Assembly (NCBI GenBank): GCA_018648265.1
Contig: JABGRN010000043.1
Location: 1 to 43,332 of the forward strand
Direction of reading: 5' to 3'
Source: Prolixibacteraceae bacterium
GTDB taxonomy: Bacteria > Bacteroidota > Bacteroidia > Bacteroidales > Prolixibacteraceae
Length of the DNA stretch: 43,332 nt
The notes below the pieces were generated by a model. It was not told the origin of the DNA, did no database searches, and saw only the letters and a program-made list of their open reading frames with translations. Shown one piece after another: positions 10,185-17,875 of this stretch; the first letter of the stretch is position 1, and each line of letters starts with the position of its first letter. Position numbers and translations under genes: made by a program.

Positions 10185-10347
10185 GAAAACATAACTTGAT
10201 ATATTTTGTTGAAGCCCTTCAACTTAAATCTTGGTGCAGTCAGTCAGAGTTGCTCCAAAGATTTTAGGCTTATCAATTATAATTTTTAGTTTTTAAATTT
10301 TGGCTTTAAAGACATACCCTATTTATATTTCAAATTTGTCGATTTGT

Positions 10348-10355
10348 TAGGTTTG
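10348..10355 (+). promoter_or_regulatory. -7 element candidate upstream of the DUF1080 gene
   Basis: TAGGTTTG fits TAnnTTTG and lies 89 nt before the preferred ATG at 10445. No clear -33 element was seen. Confidence 0.35.
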
Positions 10356-10444
10356 GCAATCTCAAATAATTATCTTTATCAACAAAAATTAATTTAATCA
10401 ACTATTTTCAAATGCACCAATTCAGGTGTCTTAAAACTCAAATT

Positions 10445-11182
10445 ATGAAAAGAAATATTTTTTTGACTTTATCATTAGTTGCAGCATTATTGTTTGCACT
10501 TCCTTCGTTTGCACAAAAAGTAAATAAACTTTCGAAAGCAGAGAAAAAAGCAGGTTGGACTTTAATGTTTAACGGTAAAAACTTCGATGGTTGGCGCCAA
10601 TGCAACGGAACTGCTATGCCAGCAAACTGGGTAATTGAAGACGATGCAATGAAAGTTGTTTTGGGAGAAGGTAAAAGACCTGGGCAGGGTGCAGGAGGAG
10701 ACATTCTTTATCCTGGAAAGAAATTCGCAAACTTCGAATTTTCTATCGATTGGAAAGCAAGTAAAATGGCGAATTCAGGAATCTTTTATTATGTTCGTGA
10801 AGTTCCTGGAAAACCGATTTATTACGCGGCTCCCGAAATTCAAGTACTCGACAATGTTGATGCAACCGACAATAAAATAGATAGTCATTTGGCAGGTTCG
10901 CTTTACGATATGATTGCCGCCGACCCAAAAACAATAAATCCTGCCGGAGAATGGAACACGTGCTTAATTAAGGTAAAAGATGGAGAAGTAACTGTTTCAA
11001 TGAATGGGACAGAAGTAGTATCTTATACTCATTGGACTGCGGATTGGGACGAAAGAGTACAAAACAGCAAATTCAAAAGATTCCCGGGATGGACGGAAGG
11101 AATTGACAAAGAAGGTTTAATTGGATTGCAAGACCACGGTTATCCAGTCTGGTTCCGTAACATCAAAATTAAAGAGTTGTAA
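10445..11182 (+). CDS. DUF1080 protein (3-keto-disaccharide hydrolase domain, PF06439)
   Basis: A 245-residue exported protein. The start at 10445 is preferred over the in-frame ATG at 10412 because it gives a clean signal peptide (KRNIFLTLSLVAALLFALPS, then FAQ cleavage). The mature part is the concanavalin-like DUF1080 fold: GWTLMFNGKNFDGWRQCNG near residue 39, FSIDWKASKMANSGIFYYV near 100, APEIQVLDN near 125, and the closing WFRNIKIKEL. Family members cleave 3-keto-glycosides made by NAD-dependent sugar oxidoreductases or bind sugars; which applies here cannot be seen. It lies between GH106 and GH92 genes and ends at a long hairpin. No oxidoreductase partner is adjacent. Confidence 0.88.
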   Translation: MKRNIFLTLSLVAALLFALPSFAQKVNKLSKAEKKAGWTLMFNGKNFDGWRQCNGTAMPANWVIEDDAMKVVLGEGKRPGQGAGGDILYPGKKFANFEFSIDWKASKMANSGIFYYVREVPGKPIYYAAPEIQVLDNVDATDNKIDSHLAGSLYDMIAADPKTINPAGEWNTCLIKVKDGEVTVSMNGTEVVSYTHWTADWDERVQNSKFKRFPGWTEGIDKEGLIGLQDHGYPVWFRNIKIKEL

Positions 11183-11221
11183 TTTTTTTTAGAACGTCTA
11201 TATTAAATTTTAGAAGATTAC

Positions 11222-11262
11222 AGAAGGGAAAAACATCAATTTATGTGACGTTTTTCCCTTCT
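11222..11262 (+). terminator. Hairpin after the DUF1080 gene
   Basis: A 13-bp perfect stem, AGAAGGGAAAAAC at 11222-11234 with GTTTTTCCCTTCT at 11250-11262, with a 15-base loop, 39 nt after the stop codon. The flanking T-tract is weak, so it may act as a terminator or as an mRNA 3' stabiliser. Confidence 0.65.
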
Positions 11263-11355
11263 ATATTTCATTTCTTATAATAGAAAAAAGGTTACTACTG
11301 GATTAATTCATATAAAATCCATTTATCATTTTCAACTTTATCAAAATAGCATTGC

Positions 11356-13653
11356 ATGAAATATTCAGCCGTCATTTTCATCCTATTAGTTTTTGCTGCC
11401 TGCACAACCAAAATAAACAATATTAAATCAGATAATTCTGAGAGATTAACCGATTTAGTTAACCCTTTAATAGGAACCGACTCGGAGCATAAGTTGTCTA
11501 ACGGGAATACATACCCTGCAATTGCACGTCCGTGGGGAATGAATTTTTGGACACCCCAAACCGGAAAAATGGGAAATGGCTGGGGGTATACTTACGATGC
11601 CTACAAAATTAGGGGTATTAAACAAACTCACCAACCCAGTCCGTGGATTAACGATTATGCAGCCTTTTCATTAATGGCCGTAACCGGCGATTTAAAGATT
11701 GATGAAGATGAACGTGCTTCGTGGTTTTCGCACAAAGCAGAAACTGCAAAGCCACATTATTACAAGGTTTATTTAGCCGATTATGATGTAACTGCCGAAG
11801 TAACTCCAACCGATCGAGCCGCTATTTTCCGGTTTACTTTTCCCGAAAATAATAATTCATATTTATTGATAGATGGATTTGATGGTGGATCGATGGTGAA
11901 AATTATTCCCGAAGAACGTAAAATAATTGGTTATTGCCAGAATAACAGTGGTGGTGTACCTGCTAATTTTCGCAACCATTTTGTTGCCGTTTTTGACAAA
12001 GATTTTGAAGAAACCAAAACATGGGCAGAAAATGAATTGTCAGATTCAAAAAACGCAGAAGGTTTTCATGTAGGAGGTGTAATAGGATTCAAAACAAAAA
12101 AGGGAGAAAAGGTTAATGTTAAAGTAGCTTCATCATTTATTAGTTTGGAACAAGCTGAATTAAACTTAAAACGAGAAGTTGGTGAAAAGGTATTTGATGA
12201 AATTCATAATGAAGGAGAAGCCATTTGGGAGAAAGAATTGGCAAAAATTAAAGTGGAAGGTGGAACAGAAGAACAACGCAAAACTTTCTATTCAAGTCTT
12301 TACCGCACACTGTTATTCCCCCGGAAATTTTATGAATTTGATAAAAACAACGAAATCGTTCATTACAGTCCTTATAATGGCGAAGTTCTTCCCGGCTACA
12401 TGTTTACCGACAATGGTTTTTGGGATACTTTCCGCGCTGTTTTCCCATTTTTTACATTGATGTATCCAGATTTAAATGCAAAAATAATGAAGGGATTGGT
12501 GAACACTTACAAAGAAAGTGGCTGGTTGCCGGAATGGGCAAGCCCTGGTCACCGCAGTTGTATGATTGGCTCCAATTCGGCATCTCTAATTGCCGATTCA
12601 TATTTAAAAGGAATTCGTGATTACGACATTGAAACATTATATGAAGCAATCATAAAAAATACCAATAGTTATAATCAGAATGTTACTTCTGTAGGTCGGT
12701 TGGGAGCAAAAGAATACAATGAATTGGGTTACGTTCCATACGATATTGGAATCAGGGAAAATACTGCCAGAACATTAGAATATGCTTATGCTGATTATTG
12801 CGTTTGGAAACTGGCAGAGGAATTAGATAAACCACAACAGGAAATCGATCTATTCAAAAAACGGGCACGGAACTATAAAAATGTTTTCGATCCCGAAGTA
12901 AATTTAATGCGTGGTAAAAATGAAAACGGAGAATTTCAGTCGCCCTTTAGCCCATATAAATGGGGAGATGCATTTACCGAAGGAAATAGCTGGCACTACA
13001 CCTGGAGTGTTTTTCAGGATATTGAAGGACTAAAAAAATTAATGGGTGGCGATAAACAATTTATTGGAATGCTTGATTCAATATTTGTTGTTCCTCCAAT
13101 TTTTGATGAATCATATTACGGGGCAGTAATTCATGAAATTCGTGAGATGCAAATTGCCGGAATGGGAAATTATGCTCATGGAAACCAACCAATTCAGCAC
13201 ATGATTTATCTGTATAATTACACAAGCCAGCCCTGGAAAGCACAAAAACGGGTTCGGGAGGTTTTAAACAAAATGTACTCCTCGCAGCCCGATGGTTATT
13301 GTGGCGACGAAGACAACGGACAAACTTCGGCGTGGTATGTTTTTAGTGCCATGGGTTTTTATCCGGTTTGCCCCGGAACCGACGAGTATGTTTTTGGCGC
13401 TCCCCTATTCGACAAAATTTCGCTTCAATTGGAAAATGGAAATGAGTTTGTTATTCACTCAGAAAACAATTCAAAAGAAAATGTTTTTGTGGATAAAATT
13501 CAGCTCAATGGAATTACTTATGATAAAAATTTTATCAAACATTCGACGATTCAGAATGGTGGAAAAATTAGCTTTTCGATGTCTGAAAAACCAAATAAAA
13601 AAAGGGGGGCTTCAACAGATTCCTTTCCTTACTCGATGACAATTGCAAAATAA
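11356..13653 (+). CDS. GH92 family exo-alpha-mannosidase-like lipoprotein
   Basis: Predicted calcium-dependent inverting alpha-mannosidase, anchored by a lipobox Cys (LLVFAAC, residue 16). The N-terminal beta-sandwich begins with DLVNPLIGTDS and NTYPAIARPWGMNFW (near 45), both typical of GH92. The catalytic alpha-toroid contains DNGFWDTFRAVFPF (near 352) and DGYCGDEDNGQTSAWYVFSA (near 645), which holds the expected catalytic base. The position that carries the acid Glu in classical members (GNEP) reads GNQP, with Gln611. Phosphate-activated substrates are one known reason for such a swap in this family, but this is inference here. Length 765 is normal. The gene follows DUF1080 on the same strand. 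Confidence 0.92.
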   Translation: MKYSAVIFILLVFAACTTKINNIKSDNSERLTDLVNPLIGTDSEHKLSNGNTYPAIARPWGMNFWTPQTGKMGNGWGYTYDAYKIRGIKQTHQPSPWINDYAAFSLMAVTGDLKIDEDERASWFSHKAETAKPHYYKVYLADYDVTAEVTPTDRAAIFRFTFPENNNSYLLIDGFDGGSMVKIIPEERKIIGYCQNNSGGVPANFRNHFVAVFDKDFEETKTWAENELSDSKNAEGFHVGGVIGFKTKKGEKVNVKVASSFISLEQAELNLKREVGEKVFDEIHNEGEAIWEKELAKIKVEGGTEEQRKTFYSSLYRTLLFPRKFYEFDKNNEIVHYSPYNGEVLPGYMFTDNGFWDTFRAVFPFFTLMYPDLNAKIMKGLVNTYKESGWLPEWASPGHRSCMIGSNSASLIADSYLKGIRDYDIETLYEAIIKNTNSYNQNVTSVGRLGAKEYNELGYVPYDIGIRENTARTLEYAYADYCVWKLAEELDKPQQEIDLFKKRARNYKNVFDPEVNLMRGKNENGEFQSPFSPYKWGDAFTEGNSWHYTWSVFQDIEGLKKLMGGDKQFIGMLDSIFVVPPIFDESYYGAVIHEIREMQIAGMGNYAHGNQPIQHMIYLYNYTSQPWKAQKRVREVLNKMYSSQPDGYCGDEDNGQTSAWYVFSAMGFYPVCPGTDEYVFGAPLFDKISLQLENGNEFVIHSENNSKENVFVDKIQLNGITYDKNFIKHSTIQNGGKISFSMSEKPNKKRGASTDSFPYSMTIAK

Positions 13654-13688
13654 ATTATTTATTTTTTGAATGAAATAATTAAATGATA

Positions 13689-13967
13689 TTAGTCTAAAAC
13701 TTCGTACTTCAAAAACATGTAAACAGCGATTTTGGGTGGGATTCCAAGTTTTATAAACTCGTTTTCGAGGATTAGAAATTTCCATTTTTGATTTGTTTTT
13801 TCGGTTGAAATTACATCGTTTAAAGCATTAGGATATATGTAACACGATGCAAGCTAATAGTTGTTGCTTGTGATAAATACGGGAGCTTTTTCCGGCGGAA
13901 GAATCTTGAAAGTTGGCATAGTTACCATTTCTTCCTTCATTATTACCTGGACAAAATAGCCTCTGTA
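13689..13967 (-). pseudogene. N-terminal remnant of a DUF5107-type protein
   Basis: One minus-strand frame reads EEMVTMPTFKILPPEKAPVF, meets an in-frame TAG at 13854-13856, then continues YIYPNALNDVISTEKTNQKW and FLILENEFIKLGIPPKIAVY to a stop at 13689. The pattern of a short beta start, a YP motif and then LENE(Y/F)IKLxxxP is what the N-terminal DUF5107 domain (large TPR-linked carbohydrate-associated proteins) looks like. Only about 90 of several hundred expected residues remain, with a stop inside. Assignment rests on recalled family pattern, so moderate. Confidence 0.5.
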
Positions 13968-14064
13968 AAAAGTAAAATGCAAAAAATAATTCGTAAAAAA
14001 ATTTTTGTTTATTGATATAGATTTTGATGCATAGTATTACAGTTTTGTTTTTGTAACAACGCAA

Positions 14065-14292
14065 TTATTTTAATTCAATAATATTTAAATGGTCAAATTG
14101 AATTAAACCTTCGGGTGCAATTTCGTTGGTATTTTTTCCTTTTTTCAAGTGCACATTTACCCAGTCTCATGCCCATGTTTGGGGATTTGCAGTCATCCAA
14201 AATGTTAATCCCTTAACTTTGTCTCCATTTACCTTCAAATGCGAAACAAACTGTTTTTCACGTAGCAAACTATATCTGAATTCTATTATTTC
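14065..14292 (-). pseudogene. C-terminal remnant of an unidentified exported protein
   Basis: One minus-strand frame reads FRYSLLREKQFVSHLKVNGD, KVKGLTFWMTANPQTWA, an in-frame TGA at 14167-14169, then DWVNVHLKKGKNTNEIAPEG and ends LNIIELK before a TAA at 14065-14067. The smooth amphipathic pattern across the stop, ending in a natural terminator codon, looks like the last strands of a beta-sandwich of a secreted enzyme. The family was not recognised. The sulfatase promoter lies just beyond its broken 5' side. Confidence 0.5.
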
Positions 14293-14316
14293 TAATATTA
14301 ATCCATTCAAATTAAA

Positions 14317-14324
14317 TACTTTTG
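14317..14324 (+). promoter_or_regulatory. -7 element that decides the sulfatase start
   Basis: TACTTTTG fits TAnnTTTG. Transcription would begin about 14330, after the in-frame ATG at 14327, so translation from 14348 is favoured. Confidence 0.5.
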
Positions 14325-14347
14325 TTATGAATAATCAATGGTATAAA

Positions 14348-15865
14348 ATGTATAAAATAGCACTCTTATTATTAGTGATAATTGCAGCTGGGTGTGATTC
14401 AACACAAAAAGCTAAAGAGAAATTACCAAATGTTATTTACATATTTCCCGACCAATTTAGAAGTTACAGCCTCGGATTTTGGTCGCAAGACGATAACGCA
14501 AAATATATTCAGGGAAAACCAGATCCGGTTTCAACCCCGGCAATAGACAAGCTGGCAAATGGTGGAGTTGTATTTAGCCGGGCAGTGAGTAATTTCCCCT
14601 TGTGCAGCCCCTATCGTGGAATGTTACTAACAGGAATGTACCCCGACAATAATGGCCTTACCACCAATTGCAGAGCAGACCGCGAAACCCAGCTTAAATC
14701 CGATGCTGTTTGTATAACCGATGTATTTGCAGCAGCCGGTTATAATATTTCGTATTTTGGAAAATGCCATTGGCAAAAAACCGAACCACTTTTTGATGAA
14801 AATGGAAATTACGAAGGTACAACCGAACCTCCTGGCGGGCACCTGCTAAACAAATACGACACTTATGTTCCACCCGGACCAGATCGGCATGGAATCGATT
14901 ATTTTTTCCAAACTTTAAAAGATGAGCATTTTAATCCACGCACTTTTTCAAACGATCCTATAGCAATTGAAGGCAAAAAGGAAGGAGAATTATATATGCC
15001 TAGAAGATTTTCGTCGGAAATCGAAGCTGAAAAAATTGTCGATTATATTTCAAATACTCACGGACAAAGAGATCCAAACAAACCATTTTTTATGATTTGG
15101 TCGCTAAATCCTCCACATAATCCGTGGACAGAAAAAAGCACCTACATGGAATTTTATCCGCAATACACAAATAACGGAAAAGTAGAACTTGATAATCTTT
15201 TGACTCATAAAAATGCAGATTTTTCGGCCGGGAAACATGCACCCTATTATTTCGCTAATGTTAGTGCTGTTGACCATTTTATTGGCAAAGTATTGGACAA
15301 ACTCGATGAATTAAATCTCACAGAAAATACCATCATCGTGTTTTCATCAGACCACGGAGAAATGCTCGGAAGCCATGGGCACCAAGGGAAACCATATCCT
15401 GAAACTGAAGCATTTAATATTCCTTTTATTATTAAATGGGGTGACAAATTAAAACACCGGGTTGAAGATTTAATATTGAGTGTACCCGATGTAATGCCAA
15501 CAATTTTGGGGTTGGTTGGAATTGAAGCTAAAATTCCGCAAGAAGTTCAGGGAAAAAACTATTCTGAAATTATTACAAATCCGGAAATGACGACCGTTAA
15601 AAAACCAAAATCGGCTTTGTACATTGATTTTAATTCGAGGGGGATTTACACCGGAAAGCAAACTTTGGTAGTCGTTCAAAAAGATAATAATGTATCGGAG
15701 GTATTTGGTTACGACAATATTAACGACCCAAATCAATTAACAAAAGTTCCGATTGAAGAAATTAAAAATGGTGTTGAATTAAAAACCGAGTTAGCCCGAC
15801 TTTTAAAGGAAACAAGTGATTTTTGGTACACCAATAAAATATGTGCCGATTTTTTAAATTATTAG
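14348..15865 (+). CDS. Sulfatase (S1 family, Cys-type), lipoprotein
   Basis: Hydrolyses sulfate esters, probably on a polysaccharide or glycan fragment. Starting at 14348 gives a 505-residue protein with a compact lipoprotein signal (MYKIALLLLVIIAAGC, lipid Cys16); earlier in-frame ATGs at 14126 and 14327 are rejected because a promoter core lies at 14317-14324. PNVIYIFPDQ holds the first metal-site Asp. Cys86 in LCSPYRGMLLTG is the residue converted to formylglycine (C-x-P-x-R). FSSDHGEMLGSHGHQG (near 337) supplies the second metal site. Activity needs a maturase that is not in this window. The S1 subfamily and the sulfated sugar cannot be named. It closes the plus-strand carbohydrate group. 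Confidence 0.92.
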   Translation: MYKIALLLLVIIAAGCDSTQKAKEKLPNVIYIFPDQFRSYSLGFWSQDDNAKYIQGKPDPVSTPAIDKLANGGVVFSRAVSNFPLCSPYRGMLLTGMYPDNNGLTTNCRADRETQLKSDAVCITDVFAAAGYNISYFGKCHWQKTEPLFDENGNYEGTTEPPGGHLLNKYDTYVPPGPDRHGIDYFFQTLKDEHFNPRTFSNDPIAIEGKKEGELYMPRRFSSEIEAEKIVDYISNTHGQRDPNKPFFMIWSLNPPHNPWTEKSTYMEFYPQYTNNGKVELDNLLTHKNADFSAGKHAPYYFANVSAVDHFIGKVLDKLDELNLTENTIIVFSSDHGEMLGSHGHQGKPYPETEAFNIPFIIKWGDKLKHRVEDLILSVPDVMPTILGLVGIEAKIPQEVQGKNYSEIITNPEMTTVKKPKSALYIDFNSRGIYTGKQTLVVVQKDNNVSEVFGYDNINDPNQLTKVPIEEIKNGVELKTELARLLKETSDFWYTNKICADFLNY

Positions 15866-15971
15866 TTACTACTTTTCTCGATTTACTGAAGGAAATTAAA
15901 TTGACGTTTTGATTTTTAAGAACCAAAAGGGGTTTTATTTTGTTACCTAACTATATAAACACAAATTAGCT

Positions 15972-16355
15972 ATGCAAAATAATATGGTAGGTTGGTTCGA
16001 AATTCCGGTTGAAAACATGGAAAGAGCCATTGATTTTTACGAAAAAGTATTGGACATAAAACTCGATAGAAACCAAATGGGACCTTTAGATATGGCGTGG
16101 TTTCCATACGCTCCAGAAGGATTGGGATCTGGTGGATCACTTGTTTATTTCCCTGACGGATACAAAACTTCGGGCGATGGTGTTTTGGTTTATTTTACTG
16201 CTCATTCGGGAGATTTAGCCAACGAATTGTCAAGAGTTGAAGGTGCAGGCGGAAAAGTACTTCAGGGAAAAACACAGATTTCGCCGGAGCATGGTTATAT
16301 GGCATTATTTATTGATAGCGAGGGGAACCGAATAGCATTGCATTCGAGGGAGTAG
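15972..16355 (+). CDS. VOC (glyoxalase/bleomycin-resistance fold) protein
   Basis: A 127-residue cytoplasmic protein with the paired beta-alpha-beta-beta-beta modules of the vicinal oxygen chelate fold. VGWFEIPVENMERAIDFYEK at the start and YMALFIDSEGNRIALHSRE at the end are the usual first strand/helix and last strands. Family members are metal-dependent lyases, dioxygenases or resistance proteins. The metal-ligand pattern is incomplete in a single reading, so no reaction is proposed. It stands alone and converges on tilS, with repeated short sequence in the gap between them. Confidence 0.85.
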   Translation: MQNNMVGWFEIPVENMERAIDFYEKVLDIKLDRNQMGPLDMAWFPYAPEGLGSGGSLVYFPDGYKTSGDGVLVYFTAHSGDLANELSRVEGAGGKVLQGKTQISPEHGYMALFIDSEGNRIALHSRE

Positions 16356-16360
16356 AAGAA

Positions 16361-16433
16361 AGTTGACAGTTGCAGTTGACAGTTGCAGTCGCAGTTGACA
16401 GTCCCAGTCACAGTTTCTGTTTCTGTTTCTGTT
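16361..16433. repeat. Short tandem repeats between VOC and tilS
   Basis: Two exact copies of AGTTGACAGTTGC (16361-16386) are followed by AGTCGC, AGTTGACAGTCCC and AGTCAC, then by (TTTCTG)x3. The unit changes from an AGTTGAC/AGTTGC alternation to a TTTCTG hexamer. It lies between two convergent genes and encodes nothing. Confidence 0.75.
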
Positions 16434-16466
16434 TAAAGTGAGATAAATTAGAAATTCGAAAAGACA

Positions 16467-17786
16467 CTACTTTATTTCAATTTTCAGGATATTGTTTGTT
16501 TGATCGTTGATTTTAAACCGATTGTCAATTCGATGCCCCATTATCCAGACAATCTTTTTTCCGCTGCATAAAATCCAGGTGTTTTCTTTTTCGTGAATAG
16601 GGATTTTTTGATCGATAAAGAAATCGCTTATTTTTTTAAAACCGGTCATTCCAAGTGGCTGAAAATAATCACCTTGTTGCCATTTTCTAATAAGTAAAGG
16701 AAATTCGATTTGGTCTAAATCGAGACAAGCAACCGAAGGTTCTTTTACAATTTGAAAGTTTTCGGATGGGAATTTTTCAATTGAAATATCGAGCGGTTCA
16801 AATAATTCTATATCATCTTTTTCGATGTAATAAATTTTATCGCCATTTTCTTTTATTGTCGAAACAAAAAGGCTATTTCTATCTTTCACCAATCGGTGTG
16901 TTTTAGAAAAAAACTGTTTTCCCGATTCTGTGGAAAGACTTTTGAAAATTTCGTCAACAACAGTTGCATTAAAATTGAATTCTGAAAGAATTTCGAGCAG
17001 CAATATTTTTGGGAAAGACGATTTTATAAGTGCCTGGATTTTAATCTCAGTTTCGTTTTTATTTTTTACGATTACACCAGCTTTTTCTGAACTTAAAAAA
17101 CCGGAATACACTTTTTCAGCATCTTTCAGATTTTCAATACTTGCCAAAATATTTTTTTTGAATGCAGGATTCAGTTCCGAAAAAAGCGGGAGTATTTTAT
17201 GGCGTAAAAAGTTACGCTGAAAAACGACTTCGTTATTACTAGAATCTTCCCTGAAATCGATGTAATTCAGAGAAGCATAATTTTCAATTTCTACACGATC
17301 GGCAAATAAAAGTGGGCGAATAATTTTCCTAGATTTTACCTTAATACCCGTTAATCCTTTTATTCCGGTTTTTCGCGACAAGTTTAAAAAGAAAGTTTCA
17401 ATCAGATCGTCTTGATGATGTGCGGTTACAATAAAATCAAAATTATTTTCGATGCGTATTTTTTCAAAAAAATCGTACCTCAATTCGCGGGCTGCCATTT
17501 CAATTGAAATACCACTTAATTTTGCATATTCTTCGGTATCAAATTTTTCAAAAAATGCGGGAACACCGTGAATCAAAACTTGTTTTCTAACAAATTCTTC
17601 GTCTAAATCGGACTCATTACCACGAAGCTGAAAATTGCAATGTGCAATTCCATAATCGAAACCCGATTTTTCGAAAAGATGCAAAAGAACCATGCTGTCG
17701 ATTCCACCACTAATCGCCAGCAAAACTTTCTGATTTGATTCAAAAAGTCGCTTTTCTTCTACATTATTTAAAAATCGATCGAGCAT
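16467..17786 (-). CDS. tilS: tRNA(Ile)-lysidine synthase TilS
   Basis: Attaches lysine to C34 of the CAU-anticodon tRNA-Ile so that it reads AUA instead of AUG; an essential cytoplasmic enzyme. The PP-loop ATP site SGGIDS is at residues 26-31, preceded by VLLAI. GIAHCNFQLRGNESDLDEEF (near 52) and FIVTAHHQDDLIETFFLNLS (near 117) are the conserved substrate and ATP segments. The C-terminal part with WQQGDYFQPLGMTGFKKISD (near 372) is the TilS C-domain. The 439-residue length is normal. It starts 89 nt after pepT on the same strand, so cotranscription is possible, and it converges on the VOC gene. Confidence 0.95.
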   Translation of the reverse strand: MLDRFLNNVEEKRLFESNQKVLLAISGGIDSMVLLHLFEKSGFDYGIAHCNFQLRGNESDLDEEFVRKQVLIHGVPAFFEKFDTEEYAKLSGISIEMAARELRYDFFEKIRIENNFDFIVTAHHQDDLIETFFLNLSRKTGIKGLTGIKVKSRKIIRPLLFADRVEIENYASLNYIDFREDSSNNEVVFQRNFLRHKILPLFSELNPAFKKNILASIENLKDAEKVYSGFLSSEKAGVIVKNKNETEIKIQALIKSSFPKILLLEILSEFNFNATVVDEIFKSLSTESGKQFFSKTHRLVKDRNSLFVSTIKENGDKIYYIEKDDIELFEPLDISIEKFPSENFQIVKEPSVACLDLDQIEFPLLIRKWQQGDYFQPLGMTGFKKISDFFIDQKIPIHEKENTWILCSGKKIVWIMGHRIDNRFKINDQTNNILKIEIK

Positions 17787-17875
17787 TTTTATTTCATCTG
17801 TTTATGATTGTTTATTTTTTCGGTAACAGATGGAACTCCCATTTATAATCTTTTTCGTATGTGTGAAAACTTTTC

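Larger units (their letters stand above)
13654..14347. other. 690-base region without an intact gene
   Basis: Between the GH92 and sulfatase genes there is no intact plus-strand gene. The minus strand holds two broken coding remnants (13689-13967 and 14065-14292, listed separately), and a promoter core for the sulfatase lies at 14317-14324. The short stretch 13968-14064 shows nothing recognisable. Confidence 0.6.

Noticed and set aside
13828-14064. A 78-codon minus-strand open frame
   Set aside because: The frame that matches a known protein pattern is a different one, and this one has no family-like pattern of its own.
14126-14347. N-terminal extension of the sulfatase by 74 residues
   Set aside because: It overlaps a remnant on the other strand, precedes the promoter core at 14317-14324 and hides the lipoprotein signal.
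7422-15865. A classical polysaccharide utilisation locus
   Set aside because: There is no SusC/SusD pair or regulator inside, and hairpins split the genes into separate transcripts.
16361-16433. Short repeats taken as a CRISPR array
   Set aside because: Units are 6-13 bases, direct and contiguous, with no spacers and no cas genes nearby.
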